Shown piece by piece: positions 1-5,513 of a stretch of DNA of 10,150 nt. The notes below the pieces were generated by a model. It made no database searches. It was not told the DNA's origin and saw nothing but the letters and a program-made list of their open reading frames with translations. Made by a program: the position numbers and the translations under genes. The stretch covers positions 1 through 10,150 of the forward strand of contig CAJUIE010000056.1 of NCBI GenBank assembly GCA_910586375.1. Direction: 5' to 3'. Source of the DNA: an uncultured Alistipes sp. (GTDB taxonomy: Bacteria > Bacteroidota > Bacteroidia > Bacteroidales > Rikenellaceae). The stretch's first letter is position 1. Each line of letters begins with the position of its first letter.

Positions 1-612
1 GATTCACTCATCCGCTCCAGCGCCATCGACATCATCGTCATCGACTCTGTGGCAGCTCTTACGCCCAAGGCCGAGATCGAGGGCGAGATGGGCGACGCGA
101 AGATGGGCTTGCAGGCCCGCCTCATGTCGCAGGCCCTGCGCAAGCTCACGTCGAGCATTGCCAAGACCAAGACGGTCTGCATCTTCATCAACCAGCTGCG
201 TGATAAGATCGGCGTGGTTTATGGCAACCCCGAGACCACGACGGGCGGTAATGCGCTGAAGTTTTACGCTTCGGTGCGCATCGACATCCGCCGCGTGTCG
301 GTCATCAAGGATGGTGAGGAGCAGCTGGGCACCCGTACGCGGGTGAAGATTGTGAAGAACAAGGTGGCGCCTCCGTTCCGCCGTGCGGAGTTCGACATCA
401 TGTTTGGCGAAGGCATTTCGAAGATCGGCGAAATCATCGACTTGGGCGTCGACTACGGCGTTATCAAGAAAGCCGGCTCGTGGTTCTCCTATGGCGATAA
501 GAAGATTGGTCAGGGCCGTGATGCCGTGAAGGAGCTGCTCCGGAGCGACGAAGCCTTCGCCGCCGAAATCGAAGCCAAGGTCCGCGAGGCCATGAGCAGC
601 CACGAAGAGTAG
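1..612 (+). CDS. recA: RecA recombinase, 3' part (5' end outside window)
   Basis: RecA is the ATP-dependent strand-exchange protein of homologous recombination and the co-protease that triggers SOS repressor cleavage. The reading frame is open from base 1 and encodes 203 residues, starting at about residue 130 of E. coli RecA. Visible landmarks are the Walker B strand IIVID (residues 11-15 of the fragment), the block AALTPKAEIEGEMGD, the FINQLRDKIGV segment, and the DNA-binding loop 2 region GNPETTTGGNALKFYASVR. The C-terminal domain carries GSWFSY and KIGQGRD. The C-terminus is short (ends MSSHEE) and lacks the long acidic tail of the E. coli protein. The stop is 3 nt before the rel start, so the two are very likely cotranscribed. 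The start codon and promoter lie upstream of the window. The identification is secure from family knowledge. Confidence 0.98.
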   Translation, partial: DSLIRSSAIDIIVIDSVAALTPKAEIEGEMGDAKMGLQARLMSQALRKLTSSIAKTKTVCIFINQLRDKIGVVYGNPETTTGGNALKFYASVRIDIRRVSVIKDGEEQLGTRTRVKIVKNKVAPPFRRAEFDIMFGEGISKIGEIIDLGVDYGVIKKAGSWFSYGDKKIGQGRDAVKELLRSDEAFAAEIEAKVREAMSSHEE

Positions 613-615
613 CCT

Positions 616-2832
616 ATGGGATACACTGCCGAGGATGAAACTCTGATCCAGGAGAAGTGGGAGGGTCTGCTCGCCGCCTGCACGAAAATCTGCAAGAACG
701 ACGAGGACCGCAACCTGATAAAACGGGCATTTTTCCTGGCCAAGGAGGCCCACGAGGGGGTACGGCGCCGCAGTGGCGAGCCATACCTCCTCCATCCTAT
801 TGCAGTGGCCCGCATCGTGGTCGATGAAATCGGCTTGGGCGTGAAGTCGGTCGTGGCGGCGCTCCTGCACGATGTGGTGGAGGATACGGAGTACACCGTG
901 GAGGACATGGAGCGTATTTTCGGCCCCAAGATCGCCTCGATGGTCGACGGGCTGACGAAGATGTCGGGTGTCTTCAATGCCGACACTTCGGAGCAGGCCG
1001 AGTATTTCCGCAAAGTACTGCTGACGCTTTCGGACGACGTGAGGGTGATTCTCATCAAGATCGCCGACCGTTTGCACAACATGCGCACGCTGGGCTCGAT
1101 GCCCATGAACAAGCAGATCAAGATCACGGGCGAGACAATCTACCTCTTCGCTCCGCTGGCTTATCGTCTGGGGCTTTTTTCGATCAAGAGCGAGCTCGAG
1201 GACCTCTGCATGAAGTACCGCTTTCCGCAGCAGTACGCCGAAATTACGCAGAAACTACAGGAGAGCGAGGCTTCGCGCAAGGAGTATATCGACAAGTTCT
1301 GCGCCCCGATTATCGCGGCACTCAACCGCGATGACTTCAATTACGAAATTTCGGGCCGGGTGAAGAGCGTCTACTCCATCTGGAGCAAGATGCAGCGCAA
1401 GCAGATCCCTTTCGAAGAGATTTACGACCTGTTCGCTATCCGTATCGTTTTTAAACCTTTGCCATTCCCCTCGGAGAAGACGCAGTGCTGGCAGATATAC
1501 TCCACAATCACAGATATTTATACGCCTAAGCCCGATCGGCTGCGGGATTGGATTTCGATGCCTAAGGCCAACGGTTATGAGGCGCTCCATTCGACCGTCA
1601 TGGGGCCCGATGGGGTGTGGGTCGAGGTGCAGATCCGCACGCAGCGTATGGAGGACATCGCCGAGCGCGGATTCGCGGCTCACTGGAAGTACAAACAGGC
1701 CACTATTTCGCAGGATGAAGACGAGTTCGACAAGTGGCTCAAGCAGATACGTGCGGCACTGAACAGCCCGACGGAGAATGCCGTGGACTTTCTGGATAAC
1801 TTTAAACTGTCGCTGTATACGTCTGAAATAGTGGTGTTTACTCCTAAGGGAGAGTCGCGGAAAATGCCTTACGGAGCTACGGCACTCGATTTTGCTTACG
1901 ACATCCATTCGAAGATCGGCAACAGCGCTATAAGCGCCAAGATCAACCATAAGCTCGAGCCGATCACCACGCAGATCAATACTGGCGATCAGATCGAAAT
2001 CATTACGGCCGATAATGCACGTCCCCGGCCCGAATGGCTCGACGTGGTGACGACGGCCAAAGCCAAGCAGGCGATCAAGAGCTTCCTGAAGCGCGAACGC
2101 CAGAACAACATCGAGCGGGGTATGCACCTGCTCGACGAGCGTATGAAGGCGCTCAATATCAACCTCAGCGGTCGGGTTTTACGCAAGATCGTTCCTATTT
2201 ACGAGTGCAACAACAAGGAGGAGCTTTATAGTAAGATCGGTGCAGGCATCGTCTCGCTCGACAACCTCGAAAAGATTCTCAAGGTTAATTCGAAACGCAA
2301 AATATTGAAATTCTGGACGCTCTTCATTCCCAAGAAATCGGAGGAGGAGAGCGACGAGTCGGTTTTCGATACAAATCCGGCAACCAGCGAAATGGCGCAT
2401 GCCGATCCGCAGTTCGTGATGGCCGAGTGTTGCAAACCCATACCGGGCGACAAAGTGGTAGGGTATCGCGATCCGGAGACTGGCAATATCGTCGTCCACA
2501 AAGCCTCGTGCGAAGAGCTCAACCGTTTGGCGTCGCAGCATGGCCGCAACATTGTCAAGGAGCAGATCAAATGGTCGCAGCACAAAGCCATGTCGTATTT
2601 AGTGACTATCGGGTTGCGGGGGATCGACCGCACGGGTCTGCTGCTCGATTTGGCGCGGGTGGTAAGCGACGATTTCAACATCAACATCCGCGAAGTAAAT
2701 ATCCACAGCCATGACGGCATTTTCGAAGGCGGCGTCAGCCTCTATGTGAAGGATGCCGGAAGTCTCCAGGCCGTAATGGACAAGATGCGCAAAATAAGGG
2801 GGATAGAGAGCGTAAAACGCACGATGAATTGA
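616..2832 (+). CDS. rel: Bifunctional (p)ppGpp synthetase/hydrolase (RelA/SpoT homologue, long RSH)
   Basis: This enzyme makes (p)ppGpp from ATP and GTP/GDP and also degrades it, setting the stringent response. It has 738 residues, the usual length for long RSH proteins. The N-terminal HD hydrolase domain is intact: H60, the H85-D86 pair in LLHDVVED, and D151 in ADRLHNMRT. The synthetase domain follows (about 230-370), with YDLFAIRIVF, NGYEALHS (Y321) and EVQIRT (E337). The substrate-loop motif reads R308-L-R310-D311, matching the RxKD-like form of bifunctional Rel/SpoT rather than the acidic ExDD form of synthesis-only RelA. A TGS domain (about 405-465), a Cys-containing regulatory region (C605-C606, H628, C632) and a C-terminal ACT domain (about 658-735) complete the family order. 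It lies 3 nt after recA, and its stop overlaps or abuts the next small gene. Both activities look intact; that is inferred from conserved residues. Confidence 0.96.
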   Translation: MGYTAEDETLIQEKWEGLLAACTKICKNDEDRNLIKRAFFLAKEAHEGVRRRSGEPYLLHPIAVARIVVDEIGLGVKSVVAALLHDVVEDTEYTVEDMERIFGPKIASMVDGLTKMSGVFNADTSEQAEYFRKVLLTLSDDVRVILIKIADRLHNMRTLGSMPMNKQIKITGETIYLFAPLAYRLGLFSIKSELEDLCMKYRFPQQYAEITQKLQESEASRKEYIDKFCAPIIAALNRDDFNYEISGRVKSVYSIWSKMQRKQIPFEEIYDLFAIRIVFKPLPFPSEKTQCWQIYSTITDIYTPKPDRLRDWISMPKANGYEALHSTVMGPDGVWVEVQIRTQRMEDIAERGFAAHWKYKQATISQDEDEFDKWLKQIRAALNSPTENAVDFLDNFKLSLYTSEIVVFTPKGESRKMPYGATALDFAYDIHSKIGNSAISAKINHKLEPITTQINTGDQIEIITADNARPRPEWLDVVTTAKAKQAIKSFLKRERQNNIERGMHLLDERMKALNINLSGRVLRKIVPIYECNNKEELYSKIGAGIVSLDNLEKILKVNSKRKILKFWTLFIPKKSEEESDESVFDTNPATSEMAHADPQFVMAECCKPIPGDKVVGYRDPETGNIVVHKASCEELNRLASQHGRNIVKEQIKWSQHKAMSYLVTIGLRGIDRTGLLLDLARVVSDDFNINIREVNIHSHDGIFEGGVSLYVKDAGSLQAVMDKMRKIRGIESVKRTMN

Positions 2833-2837
2833 TTGCT

Positions 2838-3269
2838 ATGGAAGACTTGGTGCCTATTCTGTGGGTGGTTGTGGCTGCGGGAGCTATGATTTATAACGCC
2901 ACGACAAAAGCCCGCGGTAAGAAACGGCGGGCGCACCCTGCCGAACCCGCCCAGAGCGAGGCATGGCCTGCAATGGAGCTGCCGAAGGAGCAGCCTGTGA
3001 GCTCCAAAGTGCCGCATCATGCTTCGGAGCCTCTTCGCAGAGGCCTGGAACGCCCGAATCCGACCTCTGCAAGGCCTGGTTTCGTCAAAACAGTTGTAGA
3101 TTCCTCTGTTGATACTGGAAGAGGAGCAAGCTCCGGCAAACAGTCTTCTGTTAAGACTGAAATGCCCGAAGAGGCGCAACAGATGAGCGATGCAACGATC
3201 AACGACACATTCGATCTGCGTCGCGCGGTCATTTATTCGGAACTGCTCAAGCCGAAATTCGACGAATAA
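2838..3269 (+). CDS. Small single-TM protein of unknown function
   Basis: I do not recognise a named family. The ATG at 2838 gives 143 residues. A TTG at 2829, overlapping the rel stop, could add three residues, but ATG is preferred. The protein opens MEDLVPILWVVVAAGAMIY, one hydrophobic segment at about residues 4-19, followed at once by a basic stretch (KARGKKRR). This suggests a membrane anchor with the rest cytoplasmic. The middle (about 35-115) is polar, rich in Pro, Ser, Glu and Lys, and probably disordered. The last 20 residues regain order (FDLRRAVIYSELLKPKFDE). From memory, a DLRxAVIYSEIL-type ending recurs in small Bacteroidales membrane proteins, so this tail may be the functional part. 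It lies 5 nt after rel and is probably in the recA-rel transcript. Existence of the gene is well supported; function is unknown. Confidence 0.8.
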   Translation: MEDLVPILWVVVAAGAMIYNATTKARGKKRRAHPAEPAQSEAWPAMELPKEQPVSSKVPHHASEPLRRGLERPNPTSARPGFVKTVVDSSVDTGRGASSGKQSSVKTEMPEEAQQMSDATINDTFDLRRAVIYSELLKPKFDE

Positions 3270-3430
3270 ATTTCACGGGGAATCTTGGGAAATAGCACCT
3301 TGCGCCTTGCTCTGCTGGTTATAGCTCGTTAATATTTTTCGCGATTCTGGCAGAAGTGGATGTGCCGGATACGCGGGGCGGGAATGCGGTAACACTTTTG
3401 CGCTGCGTTCTTGACATTCTGCCTCTTTTT

Positions 3431-3503
3431 TGTCATTCTGAGGAGCTGTAGACGACGAAGAACTGTGTAACGTCGTCCCGCGTCACTATCGTTCAGAATG
3501 GCA
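3431..3503. repeat. Compound inverted repeat, MITE/REP-like palindromic unit
   Basis: The outer arms are TGTCATTCTGA (3431-3441) and TCAGAATGGCA (3493-3503). They pair over 11 positions with one G-U. An inner dyad, GACGACG (3451-3457) and CGTCGTC (3471-3477), nests inside with a 13-nt loop. A shorter direct copy of the outer-arm core, GACATTCTG, sits just upstream at 3413-3421. The core TTTGTCATTCTGAG (3429-3442) recurs inverted at 9615-9628, downstream of the zinc-transport ATPase. This pattern fits a short dispersed intergenic repeat. Transposition-related origin is inference; no target-site duplication was identified. Confidence 0.55.
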
Positions 3504-3508
3504 GCCCA

Positions 3509-3537
3509 AAGGCTGGCGAACCATAGCGCCCAGCCTT
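3509..3537. repeat. Inverted repeat, 8-bp stem
   Basis: AAGGCTGG (3509-3516) pairs with CCAGCCTT (3530-3537) around a 13-nt loop. It directly follows the compound repeat and may belong to the same element. No T-tract follows, so it is not a typical intrinsic terminator. Confidence 0.45.
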
Positions 3538-3609
3538 GCGGAGGCTTGCCTTCATCGGCCACGACTCAAGGAGCCGAATCGATAATTTATTTCACTAAAT
3601 ATAAACTTC

Positions 3610-3996
3610 ATGGCATCTGTTTTTTCACGCATTATCGCTGGGGAAATCCCTTCGTACAAAGTCGCCGAGAGCGACAACTATTACGCATTTCTTGACATTA
3701 ATCCGCTGACGAAAGGGCATACGTTGGTTGTGCCTAAGCAGGAAATCGACTATATTTTCGATATAGATGACCAAACATTGGCGGGCATGATTCTCTTCGC
3801 CAAAGGGGTTGCAGCCAAAATTAAGCGCGAAATAGCGTGTTCCAGAGTCGCAATGGTGGTTTTAGGGATGGAAGTTCCTCATGCACATATCCATTTGATA
3901 CCGATTCAGAGTGAAAAAGAGGTCGATTTTCATCGGGAAAAGCTCCATTTGGCTCCAGAGGAGTTTCAGGAAATCGCCTCGAAACTTTCGCGATAG
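3610..3996 (+). CDS. HIT family nucleotide hydrolase
   Basis: Histidine-triad proteins hydrolyse or transfer nucleoside phosphates, for example AMP-NH2 or dinucleoside polyphosphates, in the cytoplasm. The protein has 128 residues, normal for a single-domain HIT protein. Near the N-terminus it shows FSRIIAGEIPSYKVAE and FLDINPLTKGHTLVVPK, both typical. The catalytic triad motif is H91-A-H93-I-H95 within VPHAHIHLIP, where the third histidine is the usual nucleophile-activating position of the triad. The Cys pair that binds zinc in some relatives (CxxC near the N-terminus) is replaced by Ser-Val-Phe-Ser, as in other Bacteroidales members as I recall them. It stands alone: 340 bp of repeat-bearing DNA precedes it and a strong hairpin follows. 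The physiological substrate cannot be told from sequence. Confidence 0.93.
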   Translation: MASVFSRIIAGEIPSYKVAESDNYYAFLDINPLTKGHTLVVPKQEIDYIFDIDDQTLAGMILFAKGVAAKIKREIACSRVAMVVLGMEVPHAHIHLIPIQSEKEVDFHREKLHLAPEEFQEIASKLSR

Positions 3997-4027
3997 GGCT
4001 TTGTTTACAAATATATAAATCATTATT

Positions 4028-4067
4028 ATTTAGGAGAATAGCGTATTATATCGTTATTCTCCTAAAT
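4028..4067 (+). terminator. Stem-loop behind the HIT gene
   Basis: ATTTAGGAGAATA (4028-4040) and TATTCTCCTAAAT (4055-4067) are perfectly complementary. The stem extends inward through GCG/CGT (one G-U) to 16 pairs with an 8-nt loop. It lies 31 nt after the HIT stop. There is only a weak T-rich tail, so it may terminate transcription from either side or protect the mRNA end. Confidence 0.65.
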
Positions 4068-4175
4068 GTTTATTTAACATAATGTATCGAATTTTCAGAA
4101 AGTGAATTCGATAGTGCGGGGAGAATCCGAAAATAGCTTAAAAAATCCTGAAATTTCTGCGGACAGAAGGGTGTA

Positions 4176-4189
4176 TTTACAAATGTAAT
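4176..4189. promoter_or_regulatory. Candidate operator, distal copy
   Basis: TTTACAAATGTAAT has inverted halves TTACA and TGTAA around AA. It matches the copies at 4551-4564 and 4587-4600 closely and lies 19 nt before the 26-bp palindrome. Confidence 0.45.
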
Positions 4190-4207
4190 CAACAGAAAGA
4201 ACCACAC

Positions 4208-4233
4208 TTTCCATTTGTAATTACAAATGGAAA
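4208..4233. repeat. Perfect 26-bp palindrome
   Basis: The core CCATTTGTAATTACAAATGG (4211-4230) is self-complementary. The flanking TTT (4208-4210) and AAA (4231-4233) extend it to 26 bp without a mismatch or spacer. A zero-loop palindrome is typical of a dimeric regulator's binding site rather than an RNA hairpin. Its halves contain the same TTACAAATG word that recurs nearer the XRE promoter. Confidence 0.7.
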
Positions 4234-4362
4234 TCACATTTCAAAAAGTACGTTGTTAATTATGACAAAAGTCAAATTAACTAATAGGGTGGGAGAGACC
4301 CAGTTTTGACCTCAATCCCCATCGATTAAATTATCAAACATATTAATTGATAGATTTAAAAA

Positions 4363-4404
4363 TCAGTATTTTACAATGATTATATAAAGTATAATAGAGG
4401 TAAA
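4363..4404. repeat. Imperfect direct repeat, copy 1
   Basis: This copy begins TCAGTATTTTACA and contains TGATTATATAAAGTA (4377-4391), followed by TAATAGAGGTAAA. The partner copy is 4476-4518, about 113 bp downstream, and shares the 15-nt core exactly. Confidence 0.6.
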
Positions 4405-4475
4405 TCGGGCTTTTTATGTTGATATTGCAAGTAAATCGTTATTTGGCCATTTATTCCTGCTAATACCTTTATTTA

Positions 4476-4518
4476 TCAATATATTATGATGATTATATAA
4501 AGTAATAATACAGGTGAA
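4476..4518. repeat. Imperfect direct repeat, copy 2
   Basis: This copy begins TCAATATATTATG, has the identical core TGATTATATAAAGTA (4490-4504), then TAATACAGGTGAA after a one-base insertion. Roughly four in five positions match copy 1. Confidence 0.6.
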
Positions 4519-4550
4519 GTATGTCGGCGTAGTTTAACCATATAATTGAT

Positions 4551-4564
4551 TTTACAATTGTAAA
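4551..4564. promoter_or_regulatory. Candidate operator, perfect 14-bp palindrome
   Basis: TTTACAATTGTAAA is a perfect palindrome about 42 bp upstream of the -33 element of the XRE promoter. It is the cleanest member of the repeated TTTACA-NN-TGTAAA motif. Confidence 0.55.
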
Positions 4565-4586
4565 CACAAGTCTGGGTTATTAACAT

Positions 4587-4600
4587 TTTACAAATGTGAA
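4587..4600. promoter_or_regulatory. Candidate operator adjacent to promoter
   Basis: TTTACAAATGTGAA differs from the perfect palindrome at 4551-4564 in two positions. It lies 36 bp further on, centre to centre, and ends 5 nt before the -33 TTTG. Confidence 0.5.
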
Positions 4601-4605
4601 TTTCT

Positions 4606-4637
4606 TTTGGTTTACAAAAGAAAAATATTTATATTTG
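4606..4637 (+). promoter_or_regulatory. Bacteroidetes-type promoter of the XRE gene
   Basis: TTTG (4606-4609) and TATATTTG (4630-4637) are separated by exactly 20 nt. This matches the Bacteroidetes sigma-ABfr consensus TTTG-N19-21-TAnnTTTG. The ATG at 4653 is only 15 nt after the -7 box, so the leader must be very short. An inverted pair, TTTACAA (4611-4617) and TTGTAAA (4635-4641), lies within the spacer and over the -7 box. A protein bound there would block polymerase. Confidence 0.75.
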
Positions 4638-4652
4638 TAAAAAATTACGCGA

Positions 4653-5111
4653 ATGAGGGAAAAATTGCTCGATTTGATGAAAAACGAAGGATTGAAGCCG
4701 AGTCAACTTGCCGAATTACTCGAAATCAACCCTGCCGGGATTTCACATATTCTCGCAGGGCGAAACAAACCGAGCTTCGAACTATTGCAAAAAATTCTCA
4801 GGCGCTTTCCGCGGGTTAATCCGGATTGGCTGCTGTTGGATGCTCCGCAAATGTATCGACCCGATGCAGGCGCCAAATCTGAAATAATTACGGCTGCTGA
4901 CGCTGCTGCTGCGTTGGGAGAGGATGATCTCTTTTCAAGCGCTCCGGCCCCTGTTTCAGGGCATCATACGGAGCCTGCACAGAGCAGCCGAAAGGAATCC
5001 TCTGAAATTACGGTTACTGGTCCAGCGTCGAAAGACGGCTCTGTTGCTCGTGTCATTGTGCTTTATAGTGATCATACATTCGAAAGTTTTTCGCCGCAAC
5101 CGATAAAATAA
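4653..5111 (+). CDS. XRE-type helix-turn-helix transcriptional regulator
   Basis: This is a 152-residue DNA-binding protein. Residues 1-65 form an XRE/Cro-like domain. The helix-turn-helix lies at about residues 17-37 (SQLAELLEINPAGISHILAG), and the domain runs on through KPSFELLQKILRRFPRVNPDWLLLD, a typical XRE ending. Residues 70-125 look like a flexible linker rich in Ala, Ser and Glu. The last part, ARVIVLYSDHTFESFSP (132-148), is probably a small beta structure, perhaps for dimerisation. The DWLL phrase followed by a short C-terminal extension is common in Bacteroidales regulators as I recall. It has its own promoter with overlapping inverted repeats and its own terminator, so it is monocistronic and probably autoregulated. 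The target genes are not evident. It could act on the neighbouring restriction enzyme, but a terminator and 400 bp lie between them. Confidence 0.88.
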   Translation: MREKLLDLMKNEGLKPSQLAELLEINPAGISHILAGRNKPSFELLQKILRRFPRVNPDWLLLDAPQMYRPDAGAKSEIITAADAAAALGEDDLFSSAPAPVSGHHTEPAQSSRKESSEITVTGPASKDGSVARVIVLYSDHTFESFSPQPIK

Positions 5112-5143
5112 GCGGTTCGTGCAAAGTCGATAGTTCCGGTTCG

Positions 5144-5175
5144 AAAAAAGACTGCCTACACAGCAGTCTTTTTTT
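5144..5175 (+). terminator. Intrinsic terminator of the XRE gene
   Basis: AAAAAAGACTGC (5144-5155) pairs with GCAGTCTTTTTT (5163-5174) around a 7-nt loop and runs into a seven-T tract. The A-rich left arm makes it potentially bidirectional. It lies 33 nt after the stop codon. Confidence 0.9.
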
Positions 5176-5345
5176 ATTTACTGTAGAATTTGATTCAATA
5201 CGCTTAAATACAGTAATTTGCATTTGAATTAATATTGGCATTATGTTAAATTATATATTCTGATAGTCCGTTATAGTGTTTCTAATAGTTTGATTGTCAG
5301 TTTATTTCTTGTTGTGACGGAATACTTTCATCCGAAATTTTTTGA

Positions 5346-5474
5346 CTGGGCATCTTGTTGCGCATAAGTCTGGCCGTGCTCATCGCGGCCGTATCGGCAG
5401 CTTGGGCCCACCTCCGCCTTGAAAACTCATTAAGTGCCGGGGCTTTGAAAGTAAATAATTCTTATCTTTGTTGA
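5346..5474 (+). pseudogene. Possible gene remnant (GC-rich patch)
   Basis: Between the XRE terminator and the restriction enzyme, AT-rich DNA is interrupted by a GC-rich stretch at about 5365-5420. One frame is open from after a TGA at 5343 to a TGA at 5472. It has 42 codons, no ATG (TTG at 5355 and 5358), and encodes a hydrophobic run (SLAVLIAAVSAAWAHLRLE) with GC-rich third positions like the core genes. It may be the end of a decayed membrane-protein gene, a small TM peptide, or chance. I cannot assign a family. Confidence 0.22.
5444..5470 (+). promoter_or_regulatory. Candidate promoter of the restriction enzyme
   Basis: TATCTTTG (5463-5470) fits the Bacteroidetes -7 consensus TAnnTTTG exactly. 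It lies 43 nt before the ATG. The nearest TTTG (5444-5447) is only 15 nt upstream instead of 19-21, so the -33 assignment is doubtful. Confidence 0.4.
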
Positions 5475-5513
5475 ACCGAACAGACGTTTTGTTTTTACAA
5501 GGATGGGAACTGC

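Larger units (their letters stand above)
3270..3609. other. Intergenic region with nested inverted repeats
   Basis: These 340 bases between the small TM protein and the HIT gene hold no gene I can support. They contain a compound inverted repeat at about 3431-3503 and a second hairpin at 3509-3537, listed separately. No clear intrinsic terminator follows the upstream operon. No good match to the TTTG-N20-TAnnTTTG promoter precedes the HIT gene, although the last 35 bases are distinctly AT-rich. Confidence 0.7.
3997..4652. other. Long AT-rich non-coding region, operator-rich
   Basis: No ORF of note occurs in these 656 bases on either strand. The region is much more AT-rich than its surroundings. 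It contains the HIT stem-loop, at least eight TTTACAA/TTGTAAA-type sites, a perfect 26-bp palindrome, an imperfect ~42-bp direct repeat, a small nested dyad near 4263-4310, and the promoter of the XRE gene. It reads as a regulatory leader, possibly hosting a small RNA, but no RNA family was recognised. Confidence 0.6.
5112..5513. other. Intergenic region before the restriction enzyme
   Basis: This 402-bp gap holds the XRE terminator, about 150 bp of AT-rich DNA with nothing recognisable, the GC-rich patch at about 5365-5420, and a candidate -7 box just before the restriction enzyme gene. Confidence 0.6.

Noticed and set aside
4..1077. Minus-strand open frame across recA and rel
   Set aside because: It spans the boundary of two secure plus-strand genes and has no domain, so it is a shadow frame.
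4363..4518. CRISPR-like array
   Set aside because: There are only two imperfect copies, spacing is far larger than CRISPR spacers, and there are no cas genes.
3997..4652. tRNA or rRNA gene in the long gap
   Set aside because: No cloverleaf-like set of stems or conserved TTC-loop sequence was seen, and base composition is far too AT-rich for rRNA.
4653..5175. XRE protein as a controller (C) protein of the restriction enzyme
   Set aside because: C proteins are usually shorter and transcribed together with the restriction gene. Here a strong terminator and about 400 bp separate them, and no TTTACA-type operator lies just upstream of 5514. It is kept only as a remote possibility.
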